64,000 nucleotides of DNA, taken from the NCBI GenBank assembly GCA_027449025.1, contig DAIDMK010000007.1:1-64000 (forward strand), read 5' to 3'. Every line of letters begins with the position of its first letter. The stretch's first letter is position 1. The notes below the pieces were generated by a model. It made no database searches. It was given only the letters and a program-made list of their open reading frames with translations, and had not been told where the DNA came from. This document shows, in pieces, positions 17,851 through 25,361 of the stretch. The stretch comes from Lutibacter sp. GTDB taxonomy: Bacteria; Bacteroidota; Bacteroidia; Flavobacteriales; Flavobacteriaceae. The translations under genes were made by a program, and so were the position numbers.

Positions 17851-18660
17851 ATGGGTTATTATTTAGGAGTGGATATCGGTTCAACAACAATTAAAATTGT
17901 GTTAATTAATGAATCAGGAGAAATTGTTGATAAAATTGGGTCTCCTACAGGAAGTATGTTTAATCAAAACGCATTAGATAGTTTAGATAGATTATTAAAT
18001 TCAAATAATTTAACTAGAGACGATTTAAAATACATTGTATCTACAGGTTATGGTAGAAAGTTATTTAAAATTAGTAATGAAAATGTGAATGAGCTTACCG
18101 CAAATGCAAAAGGAGCAAGAAATAGTTTGGGCAAAGATTTAAAAGTGAAAACTATTATTAATGTAGGAGGTCAGGATACAAAAGTTATTTTATTGGATGA
18201 TGATGGTAAAATGACTAATTTTTTTATGAATGATAAATGTGCAGCGGGTACAGGTAAATTTTTAGATATTTCGGCTAGAAATCTTGAAGTAGATGTACAG
18301 GAATTAGAAGTTTTACATTTTAAGGCAAAAGACACCCCATTGCCAATAAACAGTATATGTGCTGTATTTGCAGAATCAGAAATAATATCATTGTTAGCAG
18401 CAGGTCATCAAACACCAGAAATAGCATCGGGTATTCATTATTCAATTGCAAAGCGAATTACTAGATTAGCAAGTAGGGGGAGAATTGAAGATGCCGTATT
18501 GTTTGATGGTGGTACAGCTTTAAATAAAGGAATGGTTGATGCACTTGAAAATGAGTTAATGCGACCGGTTTATGTTAATTCTTTTCCACAATTTACCACT
18601 TCTTTTGGTGCCGCATTAATTGCAAAAGAAAGGTATTTAGAAAATGACGGAATAGAATGA
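17851..18660 (+). CDS. BadF/BadG/HgdC-type ATPase activator of the double-cubane protein
   Basis: A 269-residue ASKHA-fold ATPase that binds one [4Fe-4S] cluster between two subunits and injects electrons into its partner with ATP hydrolysis. Features: phosphate-1 loop GVDIGSTTIK (6-15), STGYGR (64-69), INVGGQDTK (103-111), cluster ligands Cys130 (NDKCAAGTGKFLD) and Cys170 (SICAVFAESEIIS), and the adenosine loop FDGGTALNKG. The gene starts 2 bp after the preceding stop codon. Length and Cys spacing match HgdC/DCCP-R proteins closely, so the reductase pair is complete. Confidence 0.92.
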   Translation: MGYYLGVDIGSTTIKIVLINESGEIVDKIGSPTGSMFNQNALDSLDRLLNSNNLTRDDLKYIVSTGYGRKLFKISNENVNELTANAKGARNSLGKDLKVKTIINVGGQDTKVILLDDDGKMTNFFMNDKCAAGTGKFLDISARNLEVDVQELEVLHFKAKDTPLPINSICAVFAESEIISLLAAGHQTPEIASGIHYSIAKRITRLASRGRIEDAVLFDGGTALNKGMVDALENELMRPVYVNSFPQFTTSFGAALIAKERYLENDGIE

Positions 18661-18692
18661 TTATTTCAATATGTTTAATTTATCATACTCCA

Positions 18693-18948
18693 GATTGAAA
18701 AGCCAAAAGTAGGATTTATCTGTTAATGTTGTAAAAAACAGAAATGTTTGTTGAACCAAAGACGACAATTAGTGCTGGGTTTTTGAAGACAAAATTATAA
18801 CTAGTTCAACAAGAAAGCATCCACAGAAATTGATCATCCTGTCATTAGAAAAATTAATGACAATCAACTTTTAATGGCCTGGCTTAATAAAGTGAATGGC
18901 AAATCAAAAATTAATTACGTAAAAATTGATGCGGAAAAATTAAAATAG
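18693..18948 (+). pseudogene. Fossil 3' end of the BNR-fold lipoprotein
   Basis: The DNA from 18693 aligns by eye with 22792 onward in the intact lipoprotein gene (GAAAAGCCA, AGGAT, AATGTTGTA, GAAAT, TTTGTTGA), then with 23116 onward (TAGTTCAACA, GCATCCACAGA). After a further deletion of about 150 bp it aligns with the gene's last ~115 bp, including the final AAATTAAAATAG. An in-frame TAA falls in the CQCC motif and internal deletions are evident, so it is dead. It marks the right scar of the unit-1 cassette and lies directly upstream of 125-residue copy 2, as the intact gene lies upstream of copy 3. Confidence 0.85.
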
Positions 18949-19267
18949 CGGAGAAAAATTATTAAACTTAAAGCCCTCTTTTATTTAAGGAAATTTCTTT
19001 TTAGAATCTTATTAATTTACTGTAAAATGGAATCTAAGAAATCAGTAATTGTATAAAATATAAAACAATTAAAAGCTTAATAGTTACCAAATAACTACTT
19101 ATGGCTCAAAATGTGAAATTTTCTGTTTAGATAGTAGGTGGCAAAAGGGGGCGGATTGGTGTTTGAGCACCTCAATTAGTTAATAATTTAATTGGAAATA
19201 AGTAATTCTTGTTTATATTTTTGCAAGGTTTAAATATGATTTAAATTTTTTAATGATATTTGTCATA

Positions 19268-19296
19268 TTGTAAACAAAAAATAAAAGATATTTTTG
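19268..19296 (+). promoter_or_regulatory. Bacteroidota-type promoter of 125-residue copy 2
   Basis: A -33 TTG at 19268-19270 and a -7 TATTTTTG at 19289-19296 with an 18-bp spacer match the TTG / TAnnTTTG consensus of this phylum. The start codon follows 15 bases after the -7 box, so the mRNA leader is very short. The same arrangement is conserved upstream of copy 3. Confidence 0.6.
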
Positions 19297-19311
19297 TCTT
19301 TTATTTAATTA

Positions 19312-19689
19312 ATGAAAAATCAATTTTTCGGTATATTTTTTTATTTGCTTTATTTATTGGCCATGGTTAGGCCAATAGTTCCAATAATGGAGTATTATGC
19401 CAATTATGATTACATTGCCACTGTGCTTTGTGAAAATAGGGATAAACCTTATTTAGAGTGTAATGGAAAGTGTTATTTAGAGAAGCAGCTGAATAAATCA
19501 AACAATCCAGGTAACGATCATAAATCTACCATTCCTCAAATTGATTTTGAAAAATATCCTGTTTCTCCATTAGATCAATTTTCATACACGCTTAAAAATT
19601 TCGAGGATAACTACACACATAGATTTTTTGTTAATAAATACACTTCACAAAATTTCTATAATTCTTTATTGAAACCACCTCGGTTGTAA
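19312..19689 (+). CDS. 125-residue cysteine-motif membrane protein, copy 2
   Basis: Paralogue of the genes at 11296 and 23792, differing from copy 3 at 8 of 125 residues by my count. It has the same N-terminal helix and the same Cys40, Cys50 and Cys54 motif (LCENRDKPYLECNGKCYL). The variable part is 63-68, where the His-rich stretch of copy 1 is NNPGND here. A short conserved spacer separates it from the receptor at 19873, so it opens unit 2. Biochemical function is unknown; the invariance of the Cys segment against the drift in 63-68 and the C-terminus suggests selection on the cysteines. Confidence 0.87.
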   Translation: MKNQFFGIFFYLLYLLAMVRPIVPIMEYYANYDYIATVLCENRDKPYLECNGKCYLEKQLNKSNNPGNDHKSTIPQIDFEKYPVSPLDQFSYTLKNFEDNYTHRFFVNKYTSQNFYNSLLKPPRL

Positions 19690-19872
19690 TTTTATTTTTT
19701 GTAACATTTTTTGGAATTTAAGTATGGTAATTATTACTGTACAAATACTTGTGATTCTATATGTTATTTATAAAAACATAAAAGACTGTAGCAATATTTT
19801 CCTAAAACCCAATTAAGACAATTATATAATTTCAAAATTCACTAATTTAATTTAGTGCTTAAAATAATATTT

Positions 19873-22182
19873 ATGAATAAATCAATATTTGCCAGTATTG
19901 TACTGGCATTGTTAACGGTATTTTCCTATGCCCAAGAATTAACTATTAAAGGAAAAGTTGTTGATAGTGAGACAAAAGAGCCATTAATGGGTGTTAATTT
20001 AATATTAGAAAACACAAAAAGTGGGACTATAACCGATAATCATGGAGAATTTCAACTAAAAAATATCACTAAAACTGATAAATTACTGGTTTCGTACATA
20101 GGCTATATTACAAGAAGTGCAACTTTTGGCGACAACAATAACCTTGTTATTTCTTTAGAGAGAGATGAGAATAAATTGGCAGAAATAGTAATAAGCGCTT
20201 CCAGAACACAACAATCCAGAGAAGAAGTTCCTGTTGCAATTTCAACAATATCGGCTAAAACTTTAGAGGAGATAAAACCAACAACTATTGACCAAGTGTT
20301 AAATCAAGCTGCTGGTGTTTTAATGATAGATTTAGGGAATGAACAGCATATGATGGCTATTCGCCAGCCAATTTCAACCAAAAGTTTATACTTATATCTT
20401 GAAGACGGAATTCCAATTAGGCCAACAGGAGTTTATAATCATAATGCCTTGTTAGAAATGAATATGGCAGCAACAAAAAATATTGAAATTATTCGAGGTC
20501 CTTTTTCATCACTCTATGGAAGCGAGGCAATAGGAGGTGCTATTAATTTTTTTACGGCAAATCCAACATCAACGCCAACAGGAAGTTTTTCTGTTAGAGG
20601 AAATGGGGATGGTTACTTGCGTATGGATGCCAAAATATCATCAACTTTTAACAAAACTGGTATTTATATAAGTGGTTATAAATCACAAATTAAAGACGGT
20701 ATTAGGGAATATGGGGATTATGACAAGGAAGCAATAACCTTAAAATTAACACATAGTTTTAATGATAGAACTTCTTTGAGCAACACTTTAACCTATGTAG
20801 ATTATTATAGTGATATGAGTGGTAGTATAGATGAAACTAAATTTAATAATAAAGATTATACCTCATATCACACATTTACTTATAGAGATTCAGAATCATT
20901 GCGTTTCAATTCAACCTTAAAATATTTTTGGAATGAAATGAATAATACTTCATTAAGCTTGATTTATAGAGACAATACGATGAAACAGAATCCTTCATAC
21001 CGCATTAGTAGCAGAGCTAGCTTTGATAGTTATACGAGTGGAGAAATAAATGACAATAGCTTTAATAGCTATGGTTTTGTTGCGCAACATAATTTGAAAT
21101 TTAATAAGGCAAAAATTAGTTTGGGCACAAGTTTAGATTATAGCCCAAACACCTATGAAGCACTGGGAACAAGTGTGTATAGAAATGCACAAGGAATGTA
21201 TGAGAGTTATACCTTAACAGGGCAATACCTTTCTAACTATGCTGTAGATTTGTTCAATATAGGAGGATATATCTCAGGAGAATATAATGTTTCTGATCAT
21301 TTGAAATTAAATGCCGCACTTAGAATTGATCAATTTAATTATGATTTTACAAACAGACTAGGTGTGGATGCCTCAGATTATAAAGCTCCTAATACCGAAA
21401 ATTCTTATAATGCGTTCACGCCTCGTCTCGGTGCAATTTATAAAATTAATAAGGGAATTGGTGCATATGCAAATTACAGTAACGGATTTTTGCCGCCTAG
21501 CGTTGGCGAATTATACAAAGCAAGCGATGTCCCTTTATTAGACCCTTCTAAATTTAACAATTATGAAATAGGAAGTTGGATAAGTTTGTTTAACAATAAG
21601 CTGTATATCGATGTTGCTGCCTATTATTTAAGGGGGAAAGATGAAATAGTGTCAGTTTCCGTAAAAGAAGGAAATGTAACACTTAACGAAAATAGAAATG
21701 CAGGTGAAACTGAACATTTCGGATTTGAGTACTTATTTAAAATAAAGCCTGTTGAAGATTTAAGTTTTCGTTTTAGTGGTTCTATTTCAAAACATAATTA
21801 CATAGATTTTGCAACAAAATTAGTTGATGGTGAAGAAACTACAAATTATAGCGGAAATGAAATGAAAGGGGCTCCAAGCTGGGTAAATAATGCAGAACTT
21901 AAATATACTCCAAGTTTTGTAAAAGGCCTCCGTTTTGGATTGGAATGGCAACATGTTGGGAAATACTTTACCGATGATGTAAATGATAATGTTTATGGAG
22001 GTTACGATATCTTTAATGCTCGAGTAGGTTATAAGAAAGGACATTGGCATATTTGGGCCGATTTATTAAATGTTTCAGATAAGCTCTATGCAAATAATGC
22101 CTCGACTGATTGGGGGAGTACTACATATACACCTGGAACACCAAGAACTTTTAATATTGGATTAGAATTAAACTTTTTTTAA
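19873..22182 (+). CDS. TonB-dependent receptor of unit 2
   Basis: A 769-residue receptor. The start is placed at ATG 19873 because it gives a clean signal peptide (MNKSIFASIVLALLTVFSYA). A CarboxypepD_reg-like domain (ELTIKGKVVDSETKEPLMGV ... VSYIGYI, ~22-90), plug (VISASRTQQSREEVPVAIST, LEDGIPIRPTG, IEIIRGPFSSLYGSEAIGG, ~100-220) and barrel ending FNIGLELNFF follow. Its N-terminus and spacer have a fossil counterpart at 11935-12030. The gene ends 3 bp before the BNR lipoprotein, so the two are surely co-transcribed. The substrate is not evident; a metal chelate is inference from context. Confidence 0.92.
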   Translation: MNKSIFASIVLALLTVFSYAQELTIKGKVVDSETKEPLMGVNLILENTKSGTITDNHGEFQLKNITKTDKLLVSYIGYITRSATFGDNNNLVISLERDENKLAEIVISASRTQQSREEVPVAISTISAKTLEEIKPTTIDQVLNQAAGVLMIDLGNEQHMMAIRQPISTKSLYLYLEDGIPIRPTGVYNHNALLEMNMAATKNIEIIRGPFSSLYGSEAIGGAINFFTANPTSTPTGSFSVRGNGDGYLRMDAKISSTFNKTGIYISGYKSQIKDGIREYGDYDKEAITLKLTHSFNDRTSLSNTLTYVDYYSDMSGSIDETKFNNKDYTSYHTFTYRDSESLRFNSTLKYFWNEMNNTSLSLIYRDNTMKQNPSYRISSRASFDSYTSGEINDNSFNSYGFVAQHNLKFNKAKISLGTSLDYSPNTYEALGTSVYRNAQGMYESYTLTGQYLSNYAVDLFNIGGYISGEYNVSDHLKLNAALRIDQFNYDFTNRLGVDASDYKAPNTENSYNAFTPRLGAIYKINKGIGAYANYSNGFLPPSVGELYKASDVPLLDPSKFNNYEIGSWISLFNNKLYIDVAAYYLRGKDEIVSVSVKEGNVTLNENRNAGETEHFGFEYLFKIKPVEDLSFRFSGSISKHNYIDFATKLVDGEETTNYSGNEMKGAPSWVNNAELKYTPSFVKGLRFGLEWQHVGKYFTDDVNDNVYGGYDIFNARVGYKKGHWHIWADLLNVSDKLYANNASTDWGSTTYTPGTPRTFNIGLELNFF

Positions 22183-22185
22183 ATA

Positions 22186-23424
22186 ATGAAAACATATATA
22201 TTTTTATTCAGTTTACTGCTTATTATTTCTTGTTCGGAAGATAAAAAGCTGTCAGAAAAATCAGCTTCAGAAAAAACAATTGTGATAAGTGATACAACAT
22301 ACAATGCCTCTGGTGCATATTTCAGTATAAACAGCGCAAATAGTATTATTTTAAATTGGTCAGAAGAAATTGATACAAGTAAAACAAATATCTTAAAATT
22401 TAAAATTTATAATACCAAATCTAAAGATTTTGGAAAGACAATTACTGTTAATCCTTCAAAAGGCATGCAAGCTCATGCCGAAAGCATGGCTAAAATAGGA
22501 AGAAATGCCAAAGGAGTTTTATATGCTGTTTTTAGATTTCACGAACCTACGCCAAAAAACAAACATTCTGGAAGTATTTTTTATGCTACCTCAATAGATG
22601 AAGGTCAAACTTGGTCTGAAAAAAGAAAACTTGTAAATGATGAAACCTCACAAAGTCAAGCTTTTTTTGATATGGCATTTTTGCCAGACGGGGAGCTGGG
22701 GTTAAGTTGGTTAGATAACCGAAAACTAGATAAAGACAAAGATGGTAGCTCTTTATATTTCGCAAAATCTAAGGGTGATTTAGGGTTTTTTGATGAAAAG
22801 CCAATTGCAGGATCTACCTGTCAATGTTGTAGAACCGAAATTTTTGTTGATCCCAATAACACAATTAATGTTGCGTTTAGGAATATAGCAGAAGGCTCAA
22901 TTAGAGACATGTACCGAACAACATCAGTAGATAATGGTAATATATTTAGCATTCCTGTTCCTATGGGAAAAGATAACTGGAAAATCGATGGATGCCCACA
23001 TACAGGTCCATCAATTGCCCATAATTCAAAAGATTTGGCAGTTACTTGGTTCACGGGAGCCGATAGCGGCACTGGAATATTCTTTAAAAAACTTTCTGAT
23101 GAAATCACCTTTTATGAAAACAAACTTTTAATTAGTTCAACAGGAATGCATCCACAGATGATGGGGCTAGAAAATGATAATTATTATATAGTTTATGATG
23201 AGATATATAAGGTTGATAATACTAATTTTAGCCAAATTGTTTTACACACCTTAGCGCCTGATGGAACAAAATTAACAAGAAAATTATCTAAACCAAATTC
23301 GATGAACGACCATCCTGTCATTAGTAAAATTAATAACAATCAACTGTTAATTGCATGGGTGAATAAAGAGAATGGCAAGTCAAAAATTAATTACTTGAAA
23401 ATAGATGCGGAAAAATTAAAATAG
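22186..23424 (+). CDS. BNR/sialidase-fold lipoprotein with CxCC and CPH motifs
   Basis: 412 residues. The lipobox LIIS-C (Cys16) marks an outer-membrane or periplasmic lipoprotein. Asp-box-like repeats (SIDEGQTWSE, SVDNGNIFS) indicate a BNR beta-propeller, for which automatic annotation would say exo-alpha-sialidase. I see no reason to assume sugar cleavage: the striking features are TCQCCRT (Cys212, 214, 215) and DGCPHTGPS (Cys270, His272), which could form a metal site. A degraded copy at 18693-18948 carries a stop in the CxCC motif. It is coupled to the unit-2 receptor and may hand a metal or cofactor to it. Confidence 0.8.
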   Translation: MKTYIFLFSLLLIISCSEDKKLSEKSASEKTIVISDTTYNASGAYFSINSANSIILNWSEEIDTSKTNILKFKIYNTKSKDFGKTITVNPSKGMQAHAESMAKIGRNAKGVLYAVFRFHEPTPKNKHSGSIFYATSIDEGQTWSEKRKLVNDETSQSQAFFDMAFLPDGELGLSWLDNRKLDKDKDGSSLYFAKSKGDLGFFDEKPIAGSTCQCCRTEIFVDPNNTINVAFRNIAEGSIRDMYRTTSVDNGNIFSIPVPMGKDNWKIDGCPHTGPSIAHNSKDLAVTWFTGADSGTGIFFKKLSDEITFYENKLLISSTGMHPQMMGLENDNYYIVYDEIYKVDNTNFSQIVLHTLAPDGTKLTRKLSKPNSMNDHPVISKINNNQLLIAWVNKENGKSKINYLKIDAEKLK

Positions 23425-23445
23425 GTGAGAAAAGGTATTGAATTT

Positions 23446-23476
23446 AATTGCCCTTCTTTTAGGGCAATTTCTTATT
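23446..23476. terminator. Hairpin terminator after unit 2
   Basis: AATTGCCCT (23446-23454) and AGGGCAATT (23461-23469) form a perfect 9-bp stem with a 6-base loop, followed by a T-rich stretch. The equivalent position after the fossil (around 18975-19005) has lost the pairing. Confidence 0.7.
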
Positions 23477-23743
23477 TGAACTTTATTGATATACTATAAA
23501 ATGGAACCTAAGAAATATGTAATGGCATAAAATAAGTAACAATTTTTAAGCTTAATAATAACCAAATAACTTTTGCTTGCGCAATATGTGGAATTTTCTG
23601 TTCAGACAGAAGAGGGTAACGAGATTTTGGATTAGTATATGCGCACCTCAATTAGTTAATAATTTAATTGGAAATAAATAATTTTTGTTTGTATTTTTAC
23701 AAAGTTTAAACATGGTTTGAATTTTTTAATGATATTTATCATA

Positions 23744-23772
23744 TTGTAAACAAAAAATAAAAGATATTTTTG
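23744..23772 (+). promoter_or_regulatory. Promoter of 125-residue copy 3
   Basis: TTG at 23744-23746 and TATTTTTG at 23765-23772 with an 18-bp spacer, the same as copy 2. The start codon is 19 bases after the -7 box. Confidence 0.6.
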
Positions 23773-23791
23773 TCTTGTATATAATTTGTAA

Positions 23792-24169
23792 ATGAAAAAT
23801 CAATTTTTCGGCATATTTTTTTACCTGCTTTATTTATTGGCCATGGTTCGTCCATTGGTTCCAATAATGGAGTATTATGCCAATTATGATTATATTGCAA
23901 CCGTGCTTTGTGAAAATAGGGATAAACCTTATTTAGAGTGTAACGGAAAGTGTTATTTAGAGAAGCAGCTGAATAAATCAAATAATACAGGTCACGATCA
24001 TAAATCAACCATTCCTCAAATTGATTTTGACAAATATCCTATTTCGCCATTAGATCAATTTTCATACACGCTTAAAAATTTCGAAGATAACTACACACAT
24101 AGATTTTTTGTTAATAAATACACTTCACAAAATTTCTATAATTCTTTATTTAAACCACCACAGGCATAA
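23792..24169 (+). CDS. 125-residue cysteine-motif membrane protein, copy 3
   Basis: Third paralogue, with the same helix and the same C-x9-C-x3-C motif; 63-70 reads SNNTGHDH. It opens unit 3, which encodes the Met/His-rich lipoprotein and the copper-type receptor. The spacer after it (24170-24455) is not homologous to those after copies 1 and 2, so the duplicated block ends with this gene. Because the copper link of unit 3 is strong, this copy gives the best clue that the family works in copper (or related metal) handling in the envelope. Confidence 0.87.
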   Translation: MKNQFFGIFFYLLYLLAMVRPLVPIMEYYANYDYIATVLCENRDKPYLECNGKCYLEKQLNKSNNTGHDHKSTIPQIDFDKYPISPLDQFSYTLKNFEDNYTHRFFVNKYTSQNFYNSLFKPPQA

Positions 24170-24455
24170 ATTCAATGCTATTTTTTACGGTAAATATCTA
24201 ATTTATAGATTCAAAACCTATCAGGTCATCTATTGATTTATTGCTTTACCCAAAATTAAGATTCAACTTCATTTTTTAATTAAAAATGGGCATGTTGTTT
24301 AGTAAAAAAAATAGCTAAAATACTACTTTGCCATAAGCCAAATTGTAAAATTACGGCGGGCTTTCACAGTACTCAAATTAAAAAATCATAAGTATTAGAT
24401 CGTTGATAACTAAGTGTTTATTAATGAGTTAGTTTAAATTAAAAAAATCAAAAAC
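24170..24455. other. Gene-free spacer between copy 3 and the lipoprotein gene
   Basis: About 285 bp of AT-rich DNA. I see no open frame, strong hairpin or clear TAnnTTTG box; only short similarity (GCATGTTGTT) to the leader before 12176. Confidence 0.4.
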
Positions 24456-25301
24456 ATGAAACTTCTTAAATATTTTTTACCAGTAATTTTAGCTCTCGTC
24501 ATTATCTCTTGTTCTGATGATGATGACGATGTTGCGCCAGTTAATGAAATAGGAGATTTGATTAAAGTCCAAGACATTTCTAATGATGAGCATACCATTG
24601 AAGTTTATACAAAAAGCGGAAAATTGGTTCAAGGGTATAATGATATTACTGTTAGAATTAAAGACAATTTAACACAAGATTTTGTCGAAAATGCTACAAT
24701 ATCCTGGAAGCCAGTAATGCACATGATTGAAAAAACGCATTCTTGCCCTAAATCTGACCTTGTAAAAGTTACAGATAAACAAACTGTTTACAACGGCTAT
24801 ATTATTTTTACAATGGCAGAGAACGAAACAGAAAAATGGGATTTAACTTTCAATTATACTATTGACGGAACCGCCTATGAAGTGGTTGATTTTATTGCCG
24901 TGCCTGCATCAAGCAAGCAAACAATCACTTCTGTAATGGGTGTTGATGGAGTTAAATATGTTTTAGCTCTTATTGAACCGCAAAAGCCAGAGGTTAAAAT
25001 AAACGACATCACCATTGGCCTATTCAAAATGGAAAGCATGATGAGCTTCCCTGTGGTTGAAAATTATAAAATAAATTTGGATCCACGTATGCCAAGTATG
25101 GGAAATCATTCTTCTCCAAATAACCAAGATTTGTTTTTTAATGCAACTTCAAATATGTACGATGGCAAACTGTCATTAACGATGACTGGCTATTGGAAAC
25201 TCAATTTAATTTTGCGAAATCAAAATAACGAAATACTGAAAGGAGAAGCAGTAACCGATGAAAATGAAGCCAGCACTTTGTATTTGGAAATAGAATTTTA
25301 A
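24456..25301 (+). CDS. Met/His-rich lipoprotein with YtkA/FixH-like domains, probable copper binding
   Basis: 281 residues. Lipobox VIIS-C19 is followed by an acidic linker DDDDD. Two beta-sandwich repeats each hold a metal-ligand cluster: Met88-His89-Met90 with His95 and Cys97 (VMHMIEKTHSCP), and Met212, Met215 and His218 (RMPSMGNHSSPN). A further MESMMSF segment lies at 192-197. Such YtkA/FixH-type MxM/HSSPN patterns are typical of periplasmic copper carriers. It sits 60 bp before the OprC-like receptor gene and likely takes copper from it or senses it. The specific metal is inferred. Confidence 0.75.
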   Translation: MKLLKYFLPVILALVIISCSDDDDDVAPVNEIGDLIKVQDISNDEHTIEVYTKSGKLVQGYNDITVRIKDNLTQDFVENATISWKPVMHMIEKTHSCPKSDLVKVTDKQTVYNGYIIFTMAENETEKWDLTFNYTIDGTAYEVVDFIAVPASSKQTITSVMGVDGVKYVLALIEPQKPEVKINDITIGLFKMESMMSFPVVENYKINLDPRMPSMGNHSSPNNQDLFFNATSNMYDGKLSLTMTGYWKLNLILRNQNNEILKGEAVTDENEASTLYLEIEF

Positions 25302-25317
25302 ACAATTAATATTTAAC

Positions 25318-25346
25318 AGGTCGCCTTTATTAAACTAAGGCGACCT
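25318..25346 (+). promoter_or_regulatory. Intercistronic hairpin before the copper receptor gene
   Basis: AGGTCGCCTT (25318-25327) and AAGGCGACCT (25337-25346) form a perfect 10-bp GC-rich stem with a 9-base loop. No T-run follows, and the receptor ATG is 16 bases downstream. This suggests an RNA processing, stability or translation-control element within the operon; a weak terminator/attenuator is the alternative. Confidence 0.6.
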
Positions 25347-25361
25347 TAATTAAGCCTTCTT

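Larger units (their letters stand above)
18832..19689 (+). repeat. ~860-bp direct repeat (first copy; second at 23307-24169)
   Basis: This block comprises the last ~115 bp of the BNR-lipoprotein gene, the whole intergenic spacer (shared GCACCTCAATTAGTTAATAA, TAATTTAATTGGAAATAA, AAACAAAAAATAAAAGATAT) and the entire 125-residue gene. It matches 23307-24169 at nearly equal length (858 against 863). The terminator hairpin present in the second copy is destroyed here. Divergence is moderate, so the duplication is not recent. It provides a ready substrate for homologous recombination between units. Confidence 0.85.

Noticed and set aside
16568..18660. Conventional 2-hydroxyglutaryl-CoA dehydratase or benzoyl-CoA reductase
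   Set aside because: Only one HgdB-like subunit, no second dehydratase subunit, CoA-transferase or acyl-CoA dehydrogenase gene nearby; a single-subunit double-cubane type fits better.
22186..23424. True exo-alpha-sialidase for host glycans
   Set aside because: No nan genes or glycan-use genes around; the Cys/His motifs and coupling to a receptor in a copper-type island argue otherwise.
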